Positions 26,696 to 36,798 are shown, counted from the stretch's first letter. The stretch is 64,000 bases of DNA from an uncultured Flavobacteriaceae bacterium (GCA_947487895.1 CANKYF010000010.1:110172-174171); one strand, 5' to 3'. Made by a program: numbers and translations. Notes: generated by a model from the sequence alone, not told the origin.

Positions 26696-27640
26696 TTATT
26701 CTAAAACAAGAGCAGAAGGCTGATATTTATTCATTAATTCTTTCACATCTTTTAATAATTCTACAGATGCTTCAATCTCCGTTTTTCTTATGGAAACACT
26801 TTCAATATTAAAACCAATAGGAATATTTTTTCCTTGACAATACTCTAATAATTCTTTGGCAATATTTTTACAAATATCAATCGACTTAGAAAGAATATCT
26901 TCAGAATGTTTTAAGTCGTTTTTTAACCATTTAGGAATATCAATGCCTAACCATTCCATAAATTCCATAGTTTTTATAGAACCACATGGGGTTAGTGTAA
27001 ATATTATTGGGCGTAATTCCCTATTATTATCTACAGAGCTATAGTAATAATCTGAAAGAAAGTTTTTAGTATTATTTATGTTATACACACATTGAGAAAT
27101 AAAAAAATCACAACCTTTATCAATCTTACTAAACAAACGAATATGTTCGTCATTCTTTTTATAATGGCGTTCAGGAATCGTAACACCACCTAACTTTAAT
27201 GATGATTCTGCATTCTTATTAATTTGATAAGCATCACTTAATGAGAGGCTAGACTTCTGTTTATTTGATGGAGTACCAACAAACACTGAATAATCTATAT
27301 GTTTAGAATTTTCATGAATCCAGCTGTTTAATTCTCTCTCAGAATATTTACCAACACTCTTGTAAATAATCTTCGGAATATTTAATCCCTTTAAGTAATT
27401 TGAATTGTATACATCTGGACTTAAGGTTTCCATAAACGGAAACGGTCTGGGTTTAGCGTTTCTAGAAGACTCATCTTGAATATCATACAGTACCAAACCA
27501 TCAACACCTAAACTCTTTATTCTATTTATTTGTTTACTGGCTATTTCAGATACTTTATCTGTGCTGGTTTTAAGCTTAGGCGGCGTTAAACCATAAAGCA
27601 ATATTCCAGATGCTTTATTTTTTATTTTTTCTTCTAACAT
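26696..27640 (-). CDS. Divergent MTHFR-superfamily protein
   Basis: A 314-residue protein with a MetF-like TIM-barrel pattern but weak similarity to the true metF next to it. Seen: GILLYGLTPPK with no catalytic Glu in the usual FEI position, then DGLVLYDIQDES, SVFVGTPS in place of ALRGD, GGVTIPERH, CDFFISQCVYN in place of VTQMFF, and IIFTLTPCGS. These are all at the barrel positions expected of MTHFR. It may use another folate or act on a related C1 substrate; function unknown. It lies 24 bases after the MetH C-terminal gene, inside the SAM-riboswitch operon. Confidence 0.65.
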   Translation of the reverse strand: MLEEKIKNKASGILLYGLTPPKLKTSTDKVSEIASKQINRIKSLGVDGLVLYDIQDESSRNAKPRPFPFMETLSPDVYNSNYLKGLNIPKIIYKSVGKYSERELNSWIHENSKHIDYSVFVGTPSNKQKSSLSLSDAYQINKNAESSLKLGGVTIPERHYKKNDEHIRLFSKIDKGCDFFISQCVYNINNTKNFLSDYYYSSVDNNRELRPIIFTLTPCGSIKTMEFMEWLGIDIPKWLKNDLKHSEDILSKSIDICKNIAKELLEYCQGKNIPIGFNIESVSIRKTEIEASVELLKDVKELMNKYQPSALVLE

Positions 27641-27664
27641 TCTTCTAACTTCTTATCTCAAAGT

Positions 27665-30340
27665 CTATTGTTCAGCTAAATTAGCATGTAGCCATTTTCT
27701 AGCAACACTTTTTTCTATACCTTTTCTTGAAGCATAATCTGTTACTTGGTCATCAGTAATTTTACCTAAACCAAAATATTTGGCTTCAGGATTAGCAAAA
27801 TAATATCCTGAAACAGCTGCAGCTGGCCACATGGCTAAGCTTTCAGTTAATGTAACCCCTATAATTTTTTCAACATCTAATAACTCCCAAATAGTTTCTT
27901 TTTCTAAATGATCAGGACAAGCAGGATATCCTGGAGCTGGACGAATACCTTTATATGTTTCTTTAATTAACTCATCGTTAGTTAAATCTTCATTTGATGC
28001 ATACCCCCAATGTTTAGTTCTTACTTGTTTATGCAAATACTCAGCGAAAGCTTCAGCAAACCTATCAGCAATTGCTTGCGCCATAATAGCACTGTAATCA
28101 TCATCTTTTGCTTTATAACTATCTGCTAATTCTTGTGCTCCAAAAATAGCAACACAGAAAGCTCCCATATAATCTGTTTTTCCAGAATCTTTAGGCGCTA
28201 TAAAATCTGCCAATGCATGATTTGGAACGCCTTCTCTTTTCTTTAACTGCTGACGTAAGGTTCTAAATATTGCTATTTCTTCTCCTTTTTTCTGAACAGA
28301 AATATCATCTTCATTTATTGAGTTAGCTTCAAACATTCCAAAAACTGCTCTTGGTTTAAGTAACTGTTTTGCAACTACCTCTTGAATCATTTCTTTAGCT
28401 TCTTCAAACAATTGTGTAGCCTGTTCACCAACAACTTTATCTGTTAAAATATCTGGATATTTACCATGTAAATCCCAACTTCTAAAAAACGGACTCCAAT
28501 CTATAAATGGAATTAGTTCCTTCAAACTTAATTGCTTCAACATTTGAACCCCTAACTCATTAGGTTTTTTAGTTTCAAATGTATCCCAATCTATATTATA
28601 TTTTCTTTTACGAGCTTCTTCAATAGATATATAAGATTTCTCTTTCCCTCGTTTTAAAAACTTTTCACGAAATTCATCGTAGTCCTTTTTTAATTTGACC
28701 ACATACTCATTGGAAGTTTGTTTATTCAACAAATCACCAACAACCGTTACTGCACGTGATGCATCATTTACGTGTACCACTGCGTTTTTATACTGCGTAT
28801 CAATCTTAACCGCCGTATGTGCTTTGGAAGTTGTAGCTCCACCAATTAACAACGGAATATCCATATTCTCACGCTCCATTTCTTTGGCTAAATACACCAT
28901 TTCATCAAGAGACGGTGTAATTAATCCAGACAACCCAATGGCATCTACATTTTCCTTTTTTGCTGTTTCTATAATTTTTTCTGGCGGTACCATCACTCCA
29001 AGATCTACTATCTCGTAATTATTACAACCTAGAACAACACTCACAATATTTTTACCTATATCGTGTACATCTCCTTTTACTGTTGCCATTAACACCTTTC
29101 CTAAAGCTTGCTGTTCTTCCCCTTTTTCTGCTTCAATAAACGGATTTAAATACGCCACCGCCTTTTTCATTACACGAGCCGACTTCACCACCTGCGGTAA
29201 GAACATTTTTCCTTCTCCAAATAAATCTCCAACCACATTCATACCAATCATTAAGTGGCCTTCAATCACTTCTATTGGCTTAGCAGATTCTTGTCTAGCT
29301 TGTTCAACATCTTCAACAATAAAGGCATCAATACCTTTTACCAGCGCATGCGTAATTCTATCTTGAAGCGGATTTTCTCGCCATGATAGATCTACTGTTT
29401 TTTCTTTTTTAGAACCCTTTACTGTTTCTGCAAAGTCTAATAAACGTTCTGTAGCATCATCTCTTCTATCAAGAATAACATCTTCTACATGTTCTAATAA
29501 ATCTTTAGGAATATCATCATAAACCTCCAACATTGCTGGGTTTACAATCCCCATATTCATCCCATTTTGAATGGCATAATATAAAAATACAGAATGCATA
29601 GCTTCACGTACCGTGTTATTCCCTCTAAAAGAAAACGATACATTACTTACACCTCCACTTACACTGGCATTTTCAAGATTTTCTCTAACCCATTTTGTAG
29701 CCTCAATAAAATCTATAGCATTTTTTCTATGCTCTTCCATTCCTGTAGCTACGGGGAAGATATTTAAATCGAAGATGATATCTTCTGAAGGAAAACCGAC
29801 CTTATTTACTAAAACATCATAAGAACGTTTTGCAATTTCAATACGTCTTTCGTAATTATCTGCTTGCCCTACTTCATCAAATGCCATTACAATAACAGCT
29901 GCACCGTAACGCTTAATTTGTTTCGCCTCCCAAATAAATTTTTCTTCACCTTCTTTAAGTGAGATCGAATTCACAACGCATTTACCTTGTACCACCTGTA
30001 GTCCAGCCTCAATGATTTCCCATTTAGAACTATCTATCATCATAGGTACACGACAAATATCTGGCTCTGCAGCTATCAAGTTTAAAAAACGAACCATAGA
30101 CTCCTTACCATCTAAAAGTCCGTCGTCCATATTGATATCTATAATCTGTGCGCCTCCATCAACTTGATGGCGTGCAATATCCAATGCTTCATCAAATTTC
30201 TCTTCTTTTATTAAACGTAAAAACTTTCTGGAACCAGCTACATTTGTTCGCTCTCCTACATTTATGAAATTACTGTTCTCATTCAGGATTAATGGTTCTA
30301 ATCCTGATAAACGCATGTATTTTGATTGTTTAACTTTCAT
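27665..30340 (-). CDS. metH: Methionine synthase, folate/B12/AdoMet domains (MetH C-terminal subunit)
   Basis: Cobalamin-dependent methionine synthase without the homocysteine domain; about 891 residues from ATG 30340. Domain order: pterin-binding (about 15-280, [14 protein letters not shown]), cobalamin-binding cap and Rossmann domains (about 310-560) with the B12 ligand motif [11 protein letters not shown], and the C-terminal AdoMet-activation domain (about 590-891, [12 protein letters not shown]). It must pair with the separate homocysteine subunit encoded upstream. Start: the ATG overlaps the stop of the ABM gene by 1 base (TAATG); a longer frame upstream would overlap that gene and lacks conserved sequence. 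Under the SAM-I riboswitch at 31733. Confidence 0.93.
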   Translation of the reverse strand: MKVKQSKYMRLSGLEPLILNENSNFINVGERTNVAGSRKFLRLIKEEKFDEALDIARHQVDGGAQIIDINMDDGLLDGKESMVRFLNLIAAEPDICRVPMMIDSSKWEIIEAGLQVVQGKCVVNSISLKEGEEKFIWEAKQIKRYGAAVIVMAFDEVGQADNYERRIEIAKRSYDVLVNKVGFPSEDIIFDLNIFPVATGMEEHRKNAIDFIEATKWVRENLENASVSGGVSNVSFSFRGNNTVREAMHSVFLYYAIQNGMNMGIVNPAMLEVYDDIPKDLLEHVEDVILDRRDDATERLLDFAETVKGSKKEKTVDLSWRENPLQDRITHALVKGIDAFIVEDVEQARQESAKPIEVIEGHLMIGMNVVGDLFGEGKMFLPQVVKSARVMKKAVAYLNPFIEAEKGEEQQALGKVLMATVKGDVHDIGKNIVSVVLGCNNYEIVDLGVMVPPEKIIETAKKENVDAIGLSGLITPSLDEMVYLAKEMERENMDIPLLIGGATTSKAHTAVKIDTQYKNAVVHVNDASRAVTVVGDLLNKQTSNEYVVKLKKDYDEFREKFLKRGKEKSYISIEEARKRKYNIDWDTFETKKPNELGVQMLKQLSLKELIPFIDWSPFFRSWDLHGKYPDILTDKVVGEQATQLFEEAKEMIQEVVAKQLLKPRAVFGMFEANSINEDDISVQKKGEEIAIFRTLRQQLKKREGVPNHALADFIAPKDSGKTDYMGAFCVAIFGAQELADSYKAKDDDYSAIMAQAIADRFAEAFAEYLHKQVRTKHWGYASNEDLTNDELIKETYKGIRPAPGYPACPDHLEKETIWELLDVEKIIGVTLTESLAMWPAAAVSGYYFANPEAKYFGLGKITDDQVTDYASRKGIEKSVARKWLHANLAEQ

Positions 30341-30621
30341 TATTTGTAATGCTCTACTGTTGGAAACGGTTCGTAAAAATGGTGCAATAATGCTTTCCAT
30401 TCTTGATATTCTTCAGATTTTCTAAAACCAATTTCATGATCTTCAATGGTTTCCCAATTCACTAACAATATATATTTATCTTCTGCCTCAATACAATTTT
30501 TTAGTTGATGAGATATGTAACCTTTCATTGAAGAAATGATCCCTTCTGCTTTTTGAAAATTTATTTCAAAAGCTTCTGATAATCCTTCTTTAATATTTAA
30601 TATGGCTACTTCTAAAATCAT
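30340..30621 (-). CDS. Antibiotic-biosynthesis-monooxygenase (ABM) family protein
   Basis: A 93-residue ferredoxin-like ABM-family protein: [11 protein letters not shown] at the start, [12 protein letters not shown] in the middle, [17 protein letters not shown] and a closing [19 protein letters not shown]. Members bind small ligands or haem, or act as cofactor-free monooxygenases. It sits between the two halves of split MetH, 6 bases after the first and overlapping the second, so it is co-translated with them. A link to methionine or cobalamin chemistry is suggested only by location. Confidence 0.75.
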   Translation of the reverse strand: MILEVAILNIKEGLSEAFEINFQKAEGIISSMKGYISHQLKNCIEAEDKYILLVNWETIEDHEIGFRKSEEYQEWKALLHHFYEPFPTVEHYK

Positions 30622-30627
30622 ATAAAA

Positions 30628-31641
30628 CTATTGTGTTGCTAAAACATGCTCAGCATGTATACGTGGTTTGTATTTAGCTGCAATATCAGCAATGATTCTT
30701 ATATGATCTGGACTTGTCCCACAACATCCACCAATAATATTTATCAAGTTCTTTTTTAAATATTCTTCAATTTGAGCGCCCATTTCTTCTGGAGTTTCAT
30801 CATATTCACCAAACGCATTTGGTAAGCCTGCATTTGGATGTGCCGACACTGCGAAATCTGTTTTACCAGCAATTGCCTCTAAATGTGGTTGCAATAAATT
30901 GGCTCCTAAAGCACAATTAAAGCCTACAGACAACAACGGAATATGCGACACTGAAATTAAAAATGCCTCTGCTGTTTGTCCAGAAAGTGTTCTACCTGAC
31001 GCATCAGTAATAGTACCACTTAACATGATTGGAATATCAATACTTCTCTCATCTTTCACCTCTTCTATAGCAAATAGTGCTGCCTTGGCATTCAATGTAT
31101 CAAATACAGTTTCAACCAACAGAATATCTACTCCTCCATCAATCAAAGCTTCGGCTTGCTGCTTATAAGCAATACGTAATTCATCAAAAGTCACCGCTCT
31201 ATAACCTGGGTCATTTACATCTGGAGACATACTAGCTGTTCTATTTGTAGGCCCCATTGCTCCTGCTACAAAACGAGGTTTGCTTGGTTCTTTTTGAGTA
31301 AATTCAATGGCTACTTCTTTTGCTATTTTAGCAGATTCATAGTTAAGCTCATAGACTAAATCTTCCATTTCGTAATCAGCCATAGCAATGGTAGTTCCCG
31401 AAAAGGTATTGGTTTCTACAATATCTGCTCCAGCTTCAAAATATTTGGCATGAATGGTTTTAATAGCTTTCGGCTGCGTTATAGACAACAAATCATTATT
31501 CCCTTGTAAAGGAACTGAATAGTCTTTAAAACGTTCTCCTCTAAAATCTTCTTCTGTAAATTTATAAGCTTGTAACATAGTACCCATAGCACCATCTAGT
31601 ACTAAAATACGATCTTTTAAAGCTTGTTTTATCTCTGACAT
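30628..31641 (-). CDS. metH: Homocysteine S-methyltransferase subunit (MetH N-terminal part)
   Basis: The homocysteine-binding module of cobalamin-dependent methionine synthase as a separate 337-residue protein. Seen: [13 protein letters not shown] at the start, [25 protein letters not shown], and the zinc cysteines Cys245-type in VGFNCALGA and the pair in [13 protein letters not shown] near the C-terminus. All zinc-ligand motifs are intact. First gene of the operon after the SAM-I riboswitch. Its partner is the 891-residue subunit at 27665. Confidence 0.93.
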   Translation of the reverse strand: MSEIKQALKDRILVLDGAMGTMLQAYKFTEEDFRGERFKDYSVPLQGNNDLLSITQPKAIKTIHAKYFEAGADIVETNTFSGTTIAMADYEMEDLVYELNYESAKIAKEVAIEFTQKEPSKPRFVAGAMGPTNRTASMSPDVNDPGYRAVTFDELRIAYKQQAEALIDGGVDILLVETVFDTLNAKAALFAIEEVKDERSIDIPIMLSGTITDASGRTLSGQTAEAFLISVSHIPLLSVGFNCALGANLLQPHLEAIAGKTDFAVSAHPNAGLPNAFGEYDETPEEMGAQIEEYLKKNLINIIGGCCGTSPDHIRIIADIAAKYKPRIHAEHVLATQ

Positions 31642-31732
31642 TATTACATAGTTTATTAAACAACTTAATTATATGAACATAAGTCGTTTTTTATTATAAA
31701 AATATCATCAAGAAAAGTGAAAAACACTATTC

Positions 31733-31838
31733 GTTATCTGTCCACGCTAAAGCGTGGTAGAACGTAGCACCTTTCCCGAAAAGCTCGGGAGGTTGCCAAG
31801 GTGTCTTTGGGTCTAATCCCTCTACCTTTCTTGATAAC
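31733..31838 (-). ncRNA. SAM-I (S-box) riboswitch upstream of metH
   Basis: Minus-strand sequence carries the S-box core: P1 GTTATC (31838-31833) closing with GATAAC (31738-31733), then AAGAAAGGTAGAGGGATTAGACCC, a CCTTGGCAACC segment, AAAGGTGCTA and a P4 hairpin CCACGC/GCGTGG. It lies 92 bases upstream of the homocysteine-subunit start. I see no GC-rich terminator between it and the gene, only a 4-bp stem before TTTTC, so control might act on translation or a weak terminator. SAM abundance should switch the operon off. Confidence 0.93.
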
Positions 31839-31863
31839 ACCATTACATTTATGAACTAGCTAG

Positions 31864-31871
31864 CAAAAATA
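31864..31871 (-). promoter_or_regulatory. Candidate -7 element before the metH riboswitch
   Basis: TATTTTTG on the minus strand matches the Bacteroidota -7 pattern TAnnTTTG, about 26 bases upstream of the riboswitch P1. No convincing -33 TTG at normal spacing, so it is only a candidate. Confidence 0.3.
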
Positions 31872-31920
31872 CTAACTATATTTTTGTTTTCCTTATCTTC
31901 TAATAATTTTTCCTTATCAG

Positions 31921-32613
31921 CTATTTATTATTTTCCCACTCGATATCTTCAATCTTGGCATTATAACTATAAACTTCTCTTGCCAATTCTCTTAAGTCTT
32001 TATCGTCATCATAAGACATTAATAATTCATCACTTATTTTCAATAACTGTCTGTAAGAAAAGGTTAATCGATTTCTTAATTCTAAAAACCTTTTTGAAGA
32101 TATTTTCCTATTTTTTTCTTGAAGATTTTCATTTCTCCAATCAAAATCCGTTTTTTTTAATTCAAATTCCGTTTCGTCTTCATTTGTAGGATTAAAACCT
32201 AGGGAAATCGCTACTCTTCTAGAGTTTTTGTAATTTATAACCCTTTCATTTCTTTCAATAGTTATTCTTTGACATTCTCTTGGCAAGTAATAGTCATCGT
32301 AAAATATGTATGGAATAATAGATTCTTTGAGAGCCTTAGTTAAATAACCTTTTTTCCTCTCTTCTTCTAGCACGTACCAATGTAAATTTGAAGACATATC
32401 TAAAACTGCTCCAACATATTTATCATCTTTATTTCTTATGAAAAAAAATCTATATGATGGAGAAATAATACTTCTATCATTATTTAATTCTGGCTCTTTG
32501 TCCCAAACCTTAGCTACATCAACTGAATCACTTATTTTTCGAATAAAAATTGTTTCTGAAGTATTTTCAGTATTAAGTCTTTCAATATATTCCTTAATCT
32601 TTTCTCCAGTCAT
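31921..32613 (-). CDS. GNAT-like protein of unknown function
   Basis: A 230-residue soluble protein. Residues about 60-160 follow an acetyltransferase (GNAT) pattern: YVGAVLDMSSNLHWYVLEEE followed by RKKGYLTKALKESIIPYIF, like the acetyl-CoA-binding A motif, then ERVINYKNSRRVAISLGF. The C-terminal 70 residues are charged and helical and not part of the usual domain. Substrate unknown. It follows cysM after 18 bases, so it may be the last gene of the sulfur cluster. Confidence 0.6.
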   Translation of the reverse strand: MTGEKIKEYIERLNTENTSETIFIRKISDSVDVAKVWDKEPELNNDRSIISPSYRFFFIRNKDDKYVGAVLDMSSNLHWYVLEEERKKGYLTKALKESIIPYIFYDDYYLPRECQRITIERNERVINYKNSRRVAISLGFNPTNEDETEFELKKTDFDWRNENLQEKNRKISSKRFLELRNRLTFSYRQLLKISDELLMSYDDDKDLRELAREVYSYNAKIEDIEWENNK

Positions 32614-32631
32614 TTTTAAAACGAAAAATAT

Positions 32632-33522
32632 TTACTCAAACAAATCCGATGATAGATATCTATCTCCCCTATCACAAATAATTGCTACAATCACACCTTC
32701 TTCTATTTGTTCTGCAACTTCTAAGGCGCAAAACACTGAACCTCCACTACTCATACCAGCAAATACACCAGCTTCTTTTGCTAAACGTTGTGTAGTTGCT
32801 TTCGCTTGATCTTGGTTGACTTCAATAACCTGATCTACTTTTGAACGGTTAAAAAACTCAGGCACGTATTCTTTTGGCCATTTTCTAATACCAGGTATTC
32901 TGGAATTATCATCTGGTTGTGCCCCTACAATTGTTACATCTTGACTCTGTTCTTTCAAATACGTTGACACCCCCATTATGGTTCCAGTAGTTCCCATGGC
33001 AGAAACAAAATGCGTTATCTTGCCATCAGTAGCTTCCCATACTTCTGGCCCAGTGGTTTTATAATGCGCTTTCCAGTTATCATCGTTACCAAACTGATTT
33101 AAAAGTGTATACCCTTTTTCATCTCTTAATTTAAACGCTAAGTCTCTCGAGCCTTCAATGCCAACATCTGAAGATGTTAATATCACCTCAGCACCATACG
33201 CACGCATGGTTTTTACGCGTTCTTCGGTTGAATTCTCAGGCATTATTAATACCATATTCACTCCTAAAACCTTAGCAAATAAGGCTAATGCTATACCTGT
33301 GTTACCACTAGTAGCTTCTACCAATGTATCGCCTTTTTTAATATCTCCACGCTTTAGCGCTTCATTTATCATATTAAACGCAGGCCTATCTTTTACACTT
33401 CCTCCAGGGTTATTGCCTTCTAACTTTAAAAGCAATTTCACTCCTTTTTTAGACACTAAATGACTAGCATCAACTAAAGGTGTATTCCCAATGAAATCTA
33501 TAATTGTATTATCTAATGCCAT
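32632..33522 (-). CDS. cysM: Cysteine synthase (CysM-type)
   Basis: PLP-dependent O-acetylserine sulfhydrylase, 296 residues. Seen: GNTPLVDASHL near the N-terminus, the PLP lysine in GGSVKDRPAFNM, EATSGNTGIALA for the substrate loop, MGTTGTIMGVS for the phosphate cradle, and GMSSGGSV. The R-instead-of-A after GSVKD and the short length fit CysM-type better than CysK. Its start overlaps cysE by 14 bases, consistent with coupling of serine acetylation to cysteine formation. Confidence 0.92.
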   Translation of the reverse strand: MALDNTIIDFIGNTPLVDASHLVSKKGVKLLLKLEGNNPGGSVKDRPAFNMINEALKRGDIKKGDTLVEATSGNTGIALALFAKVLGVNMVLIMPENSTEERVKTMRAYGAEVILTSSDVGIEGSRDLAFKLRDEKGYTLLNQFGNDDNWKAHYKTTGPEVWEATDGKITHFVSAMGTTGTIMGVSTYLKEQSQDVTIVGAQPDDNSRIPGIRKWPKEYVPEFFNRSKVDQVIEVNQDQAKATTQRLAKEAGVFAGMSSGGSVFCALEVAEQIEEGVIVAIICDRGDRYLSSDLFE

Positions 33523-34249
33523 TCTTTTTTGGTCTAATTTTTATTTCTGTTTGATATGTAACTAATGAATTCTCTGGAACAGATTCTGTAATCCAAACGT
33601 TGGCTCCAATGACACTATTCTCACCAATGACTATATCACCACCCAAAACAGTAGCATTAGCATAAATGCATACGTTATCTTCAATAGTTGGGTGACGTTT
33701 TGTAGATGCTAAACTTTTAGCTACAGAAATACCTCCAAGTGTAACTCCCTGATATATTTTAACATCTTTACCTATAATTGATGTCTCACCAATTACAATA
33801 CCCGTACCGTGATCTATATAAAACGATTCACCTATGGTTGCTCCTGGATGAATATCTATTCCCGTAATACCATGAATGTACTCACTCATCATTCTAGGTA
33901 AAATTGGCACTTTCAATTTATACAGAGCATGACTTAGTCTGTAGATTGAAATAGCATGAAATCCAGGATACGCTAAATAAATTTCAGCTAAATTATACGA
34001 TGCAGGATCATTATTTTCAAATGCAACAGCATCCAAATCTAACATTCGTCTTATCTCAGGAAGATTGGTCTTAAATGTTTTCCAGATTTGTTCAGCATTA
34101 TCAACTTCAAATGTTTTAAGAACTTTTAAAAAGGTCTTTTCTAAATAAGCACCATGTTCTTCCTCTTGTTGACAATCGAATAATGAATAAAACAAGCGTT
34201 TAGTGAATGTTTTAGCTGTGTCTTTTAAACAAACATTATAACTTTTCAT
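33509..34249 (-). CDS. cysE: Serine O-acetyltransferase
   Basis: Acetylates serine to O-acetylserine for CysM. 246 residues from ATG 34249; the TTG three codons earlier is less likely. N-terminal helical domain about 1-125 (YPGFHAISIYRLSHAL), then a left-handed beta helix of hexapeptide repeats with DIHPGATIGESFYIDHGTG (catalytic His and Asp), VTLGGI and KRHPTIEDNV. A C-terminal tail follows. Unlike E. coli CysE the N-terminal domain is of the short EpsC-like type. Upstream 130 bases contain the terminator of the ferredoxin-reductase gene. Confidence 0.92.
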   Translation of the reverse strand: MKSYNVCLKDTAKTFTKRLFYSLFDCQQEEEHGAYLEKTFLKVLKTFEVDNAEQIWKTFKTNLPEIRRMLDLDAVAFENNDPASYNLAEIYLAYPGFHAISIYRLSHALYKLKVPILPRMMSEYIHGITGIDIHPGATIGESFYIDHGTGIVIGETSIIGKDVKIYQGVTLGGISVAKSLASTKRHPTIEDNVCIYANATVLGGDIVIGENSVIGANVWITESVPENSLVTYQTEIKIRPKKNGIR

Positions 34250-34325
34250 TTGTATCAATTATAAAGTGTTGTAATAATTTTAAGATGTAAAAATAGAATT
34301 TATGTGAACACAAATTCAATTAGAT

Positions 34326-34364
34326 TAAAAAAATAAATCCTACTAAGAAAACTTGGTAGGATTT
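34326..34364 (-). terminator. Terminator after the ferredoxin reductase gene
   Basis: Stem AAATCCTAC/GTAGGATTT (34335-34343 with 34356-34364) with a 12-base loop, followed on the minus strand by ATTTTTTTAA. Lies 27 bases after the stop, so most transcripts of the sulfate operon probably end here, and cysE-cysM have their own promoter. Confidence 0.8.
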
Positions 34365-34390
34365 AAGTTATATAACTATTTAAATTAAGA

Positions 34391-35446
34391 TTAGTTTATA
34401 GCTTGTACTACCGCTTTTGGAGCCTCTTTACGTGTACCATCAAATCCGTCTATTCCACTTACTGTTGTATATTTCAACACAAATTTCTTACCTGGATTAA
34501 TAATTTTATAAGCTGCTTGACACATTAACGTTGCCTCATGGAAACCACAAAGTATTAACTTTAATTTTCCTGGGTAGTAATTACCATCACCAATAGCGAA
34601 TATACCTGGAATATTAGTTTGATAATCTAATGCGTTATTAACTTTAATGGCATTTTTTTCAATCTCTAATCCCCAGTTTGCTATTGGCCCTAATTTAGGA
34701 GACAATCCAAATAACGGAATAAAGTGATCTGTTTCTAAGGTAATAGGCTCTTCTCCTTTTTTAGTAATTTCTATGGCTTCAACCTTACCATCACCTAAAA
34801 TATTAGTGACTTCTGCAGGTGTAATAAGACTAATTTTGCCTTCATTTTTTAACTCACCTACTTTTTCAACAGAATCTAAATGTCCTCTAAACTCATTACG
34901 TCTATGTACAAGTGTCACACTTTTTGCTATATCTGCTAAAAAGATAGACCAATCTAATGCAGAGTCTCCACCACCAGCAATTACCACGTTTTTATCGCGA
35001 TACATTTCTGGTTCTTTAATCATATACTCGACACCTTTATCTTCGTAATCAGAAAGTCCTTCAAGTTGAGGCTTTCTAGGTTCAAAACTTCCTAAACCAC
35101 TAGCTATTGCAACAACTGGTGCTTGGTGTTGTGTTCCTTTATTGGTAGTAACTATGAATGTGCCATCTTCTTGCTTTTCTACAGTTTCAGCACGTTCACC
35201 CAGCGTAAAACCAGGCTCAAACTGCTTACCTTGTTCTAACAAGTTTTTAGTTAAATCTCCTGCTAAAATTTCTGGGAATCCAGGAATATCGTAAATAGGT
35301 TTTTTAGGATATAATTCTGAACACTGTCCACCAGGTTGTGGTAAAGCATCAATTAAATGACACTTTAATTTTAGTAAACCTGCTTCAAATACTGTAAACA
35401 ACCCTGTAGGTCCCGCTCCAATAATTATTATATCTGTCTTTATCAT
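34391..35446 (-). CDS. Ferredoxin--NADP reductase, thioredoxin-reductase-like type
   Basis: FAD/NAD(P)-binding flavoprotein of 351 residues. Seen: N-terminal FAD motif IIGAGPTGLF at about 8-17, NADP motif VIAGGGDSALDW at about 156-167, and C-terminal FAIGDGNYYPG. The thioredoxin-reductase CxxC is absent, and the C-terminal extension (TTVSGIDGFDG) fits the YumC-type ferredoxin-NADP reductases. In this operon it probably delivers electrons to sulfite reductase through ferredoxin. Its start shares one base with the stop of the precorrin-2 dehydrogenase gene. Confidence 0.85.
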   Translation of the reverse strand: MIKTDIIIIGAGPTGLFTVFEAGLLKLKCHLIDALPQPGGQCSELYPKKPIYDIPGFPEILAGDLTKNLLEQGKQFEPGFTLGERAETVEKQEDGTFIVTTNKGTQHQAPVVAIASGLGSFEPRKPQLEGLSDYEDKGVEYMIKEPEMYRDKNVVIAGGGDSALDWSIFLADIAKSVTLVHRRNEFRGHLDSVEKVGELKNEGKISLITPAEVTNILGDGKVEAIEITKKGEEPITLETDHFIPLFGLSPKLGPIANWGLEIEKNAIKVNNALDYQTNIPGIFAIGDGNYYPGKLKLILCGFHEATLMCQAAYKIINPGKKFVLKYTTVSGIDGFDGTRKEAPKAVVQAIN

Positions 35447-36033
35447 TACTCTGATTCTTTATTTTCAATTATGCCTTTGGTGAATTCGTTCAATTTCTCG
35501 ACTTTTTCCTCAAAATCACCTTTTATTGTTTTTCTATACTCGTTTAAATTTTTTACTAGATCGTCAATATTTTCCGGAATCACTTCCTCGAAAAACTGCC
35601 TTAATCTCTTTGCCATTGTTGGCGATTTTCCGTTGGTACTAATAGCTACTTTTACGTTTCCTTTGGTAACTATACCTCCCATGTAAAAATCGCATAATGG
35701 CGGATTATCGGCTACATTGACTAAAATGCTTTTCTCTCGACACTGTTTATAAACCTTTTCATTTACTTTAGGCTTATCTGTAGTTGCTACTACTATATGT
35801 CTTCCTTTTAAAAAGCGTTTTTTATATTTTGATTTTACAAGTTTAACGTTTCCTTTTTTAGCTAAAGCTACTGTAGCTTCTCTAAACATAGGTGATACCA
35901 TTGTTACATTAGCATCTGGACTTGATTTTAATAAGAACGTTAATTTCTCTTCTGCTACATTACCTCCTCCAATTATCAGTACATTAAGCTCTTTTACTTT
36001 TAGAAAAATGGGATATAAATTATTTCTTTCCAT
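35446..36033 (-). CDS. Precorrin-2 dehydrogenase / sirohydrochlorin ferrochelatase
   Basis: Siroheme-synthesis enzyme (Met8p/CysG N-terminal type): NAD-dependent oxidation of precorrin-2 and iron insertion. 195 residues from ATG 36033. Seen: NAD motif VLIIGGGNVAEEK near the N-terminus, VVATTDKPKVNEKV, VADNPPLCDFYMGG, AISTNGKSPTMAKRLR. It does not contain the methyltransferase domain, which is the next gene upstream (cobA). Supplies siroheme to the sulfite reductase in the same operon. Confidence 0.92.
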   Translation of the reverse strand: MERNNLYPIFLKVKELNVLIIGGGNVAEEKLTFLLKSSPDANVTMVSPMFREATVALAKKGNVKLVKSKYKKRFLKGRHIVVATTDKPKVNEKVYKQCREKSILVNVADNPPLCDFYMGGIVTKGNVKVAISTNGKSPTMAKRLRQFFEEVIPENIDDLVKNLNEYRKTIKGDFEEKVEKLNEFTKGIIENKESE

Positions 36034-36036
36034 CAC

Positions 36037-36798
36037 CTAATTCCCCATTACTTCATTGTACACTTTACTCAACACAGCTCTCTCTTTAACCACATCACCT
36101 ATTACAATAATTGCTGGGTTTGCTAATTGCTTTTCTTCTACAATATTTTCTATAGTATCAATAGTCCCTATACCTACATTTTCATTATCTCTTGTACCAT
36201 TCTGAATGATTGCAATTGATACGTCTTTCTTGCCTTCGTTTGAAAAAATCTTTACAATTTCACCAAGTTTACTCATTCCCATTAAAATGACAACTGTAGC
36301 GGTTGATTTAGCAGCTAAGACAACATCATTAGATAATTGATGTTTTTTAGTGGTTCCTGTAATTACCCAAAAACTTTCTGAAGCACCTCTTTTAGTTAAC
36401 GGAATACCTTGGTAAGCAGGCACTGCTACTGATGAGGAAATTCCAGGTACTACAAAAGTTTCTAAGCCAAACTGCCTTACATAATCAATCTCTTCTGCGC
36501 CTCTACCAAAGATGAATGGATCACCTCCTTTTAAACGTACTACATGTCCTTTTTCTTTGGCTTTTGAAACAATGAGTTCGTTTATTTGTTCTTGCTGAAA
36601 TGCATAACACCCTTTACGCTTACCTACAAAAATGAGCTCTGTCTCTTCAGAAGCATATTTTAGCAAGTTTTCGTTTATAAGCGCATCATATAAAATCACA
36701 TTAGCAGATTTAATAGCTTTAATTGCTTTAAGCGTTATTAAATCTTCATCTCCAGGTCCTGCACCTACAATTGTTAACTTAGGGGTTTTTAAACTCAT
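36037..36798 (-). CDS. cobA: Uroporphyrinogen-III C-methyltransferase
   Basis: SAM-dependent double methylation of uroporphyrinogen III to precorrin-2. 253 residues: VGAGPGDEDLITLKA at the N-terminus, YDALI, FVGKRKG, VRLKGGDPFIFGRGAEE and VPGISSSVAVPAYQGIPLT, all typical of the family. Together with the neighbouring dehydrogenase/ferrochelatase it makes the siroheme needed by the sulfite reductase. Adjacent genes leave almost no spacer, so it is an internal operon gene. Confidence 0.95.
   Translation of the reverse strand: MSLKTPKLTIVGAGPGDEDLITLKAIKAIKSANVILYDALINENLLKYASEETELIFVGKRKGCYAFQQEQINELIVSKAKEKGHVVRLKGGDPFIFGRGAEEIDYVRQFGLETFVVPGISSSVAVPAYQGIPLTKRGASESFWVITGTTKKHQLSNDVVLAAKSTATVVILMGMSKLGEIVKIFSNEGKKDVSIAIIQNGTRDNENVGIGTIDTIENIVEEKQLANPAIIVIGDVVKERAVLSKVYNEVMGN

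Noticed and set aside
31684..31732. Possible terminator between the metH riboswitch and its gene
   Set aside because: Only a 4-bp AGTG/CACT stem before TTTTC; too weak to call.
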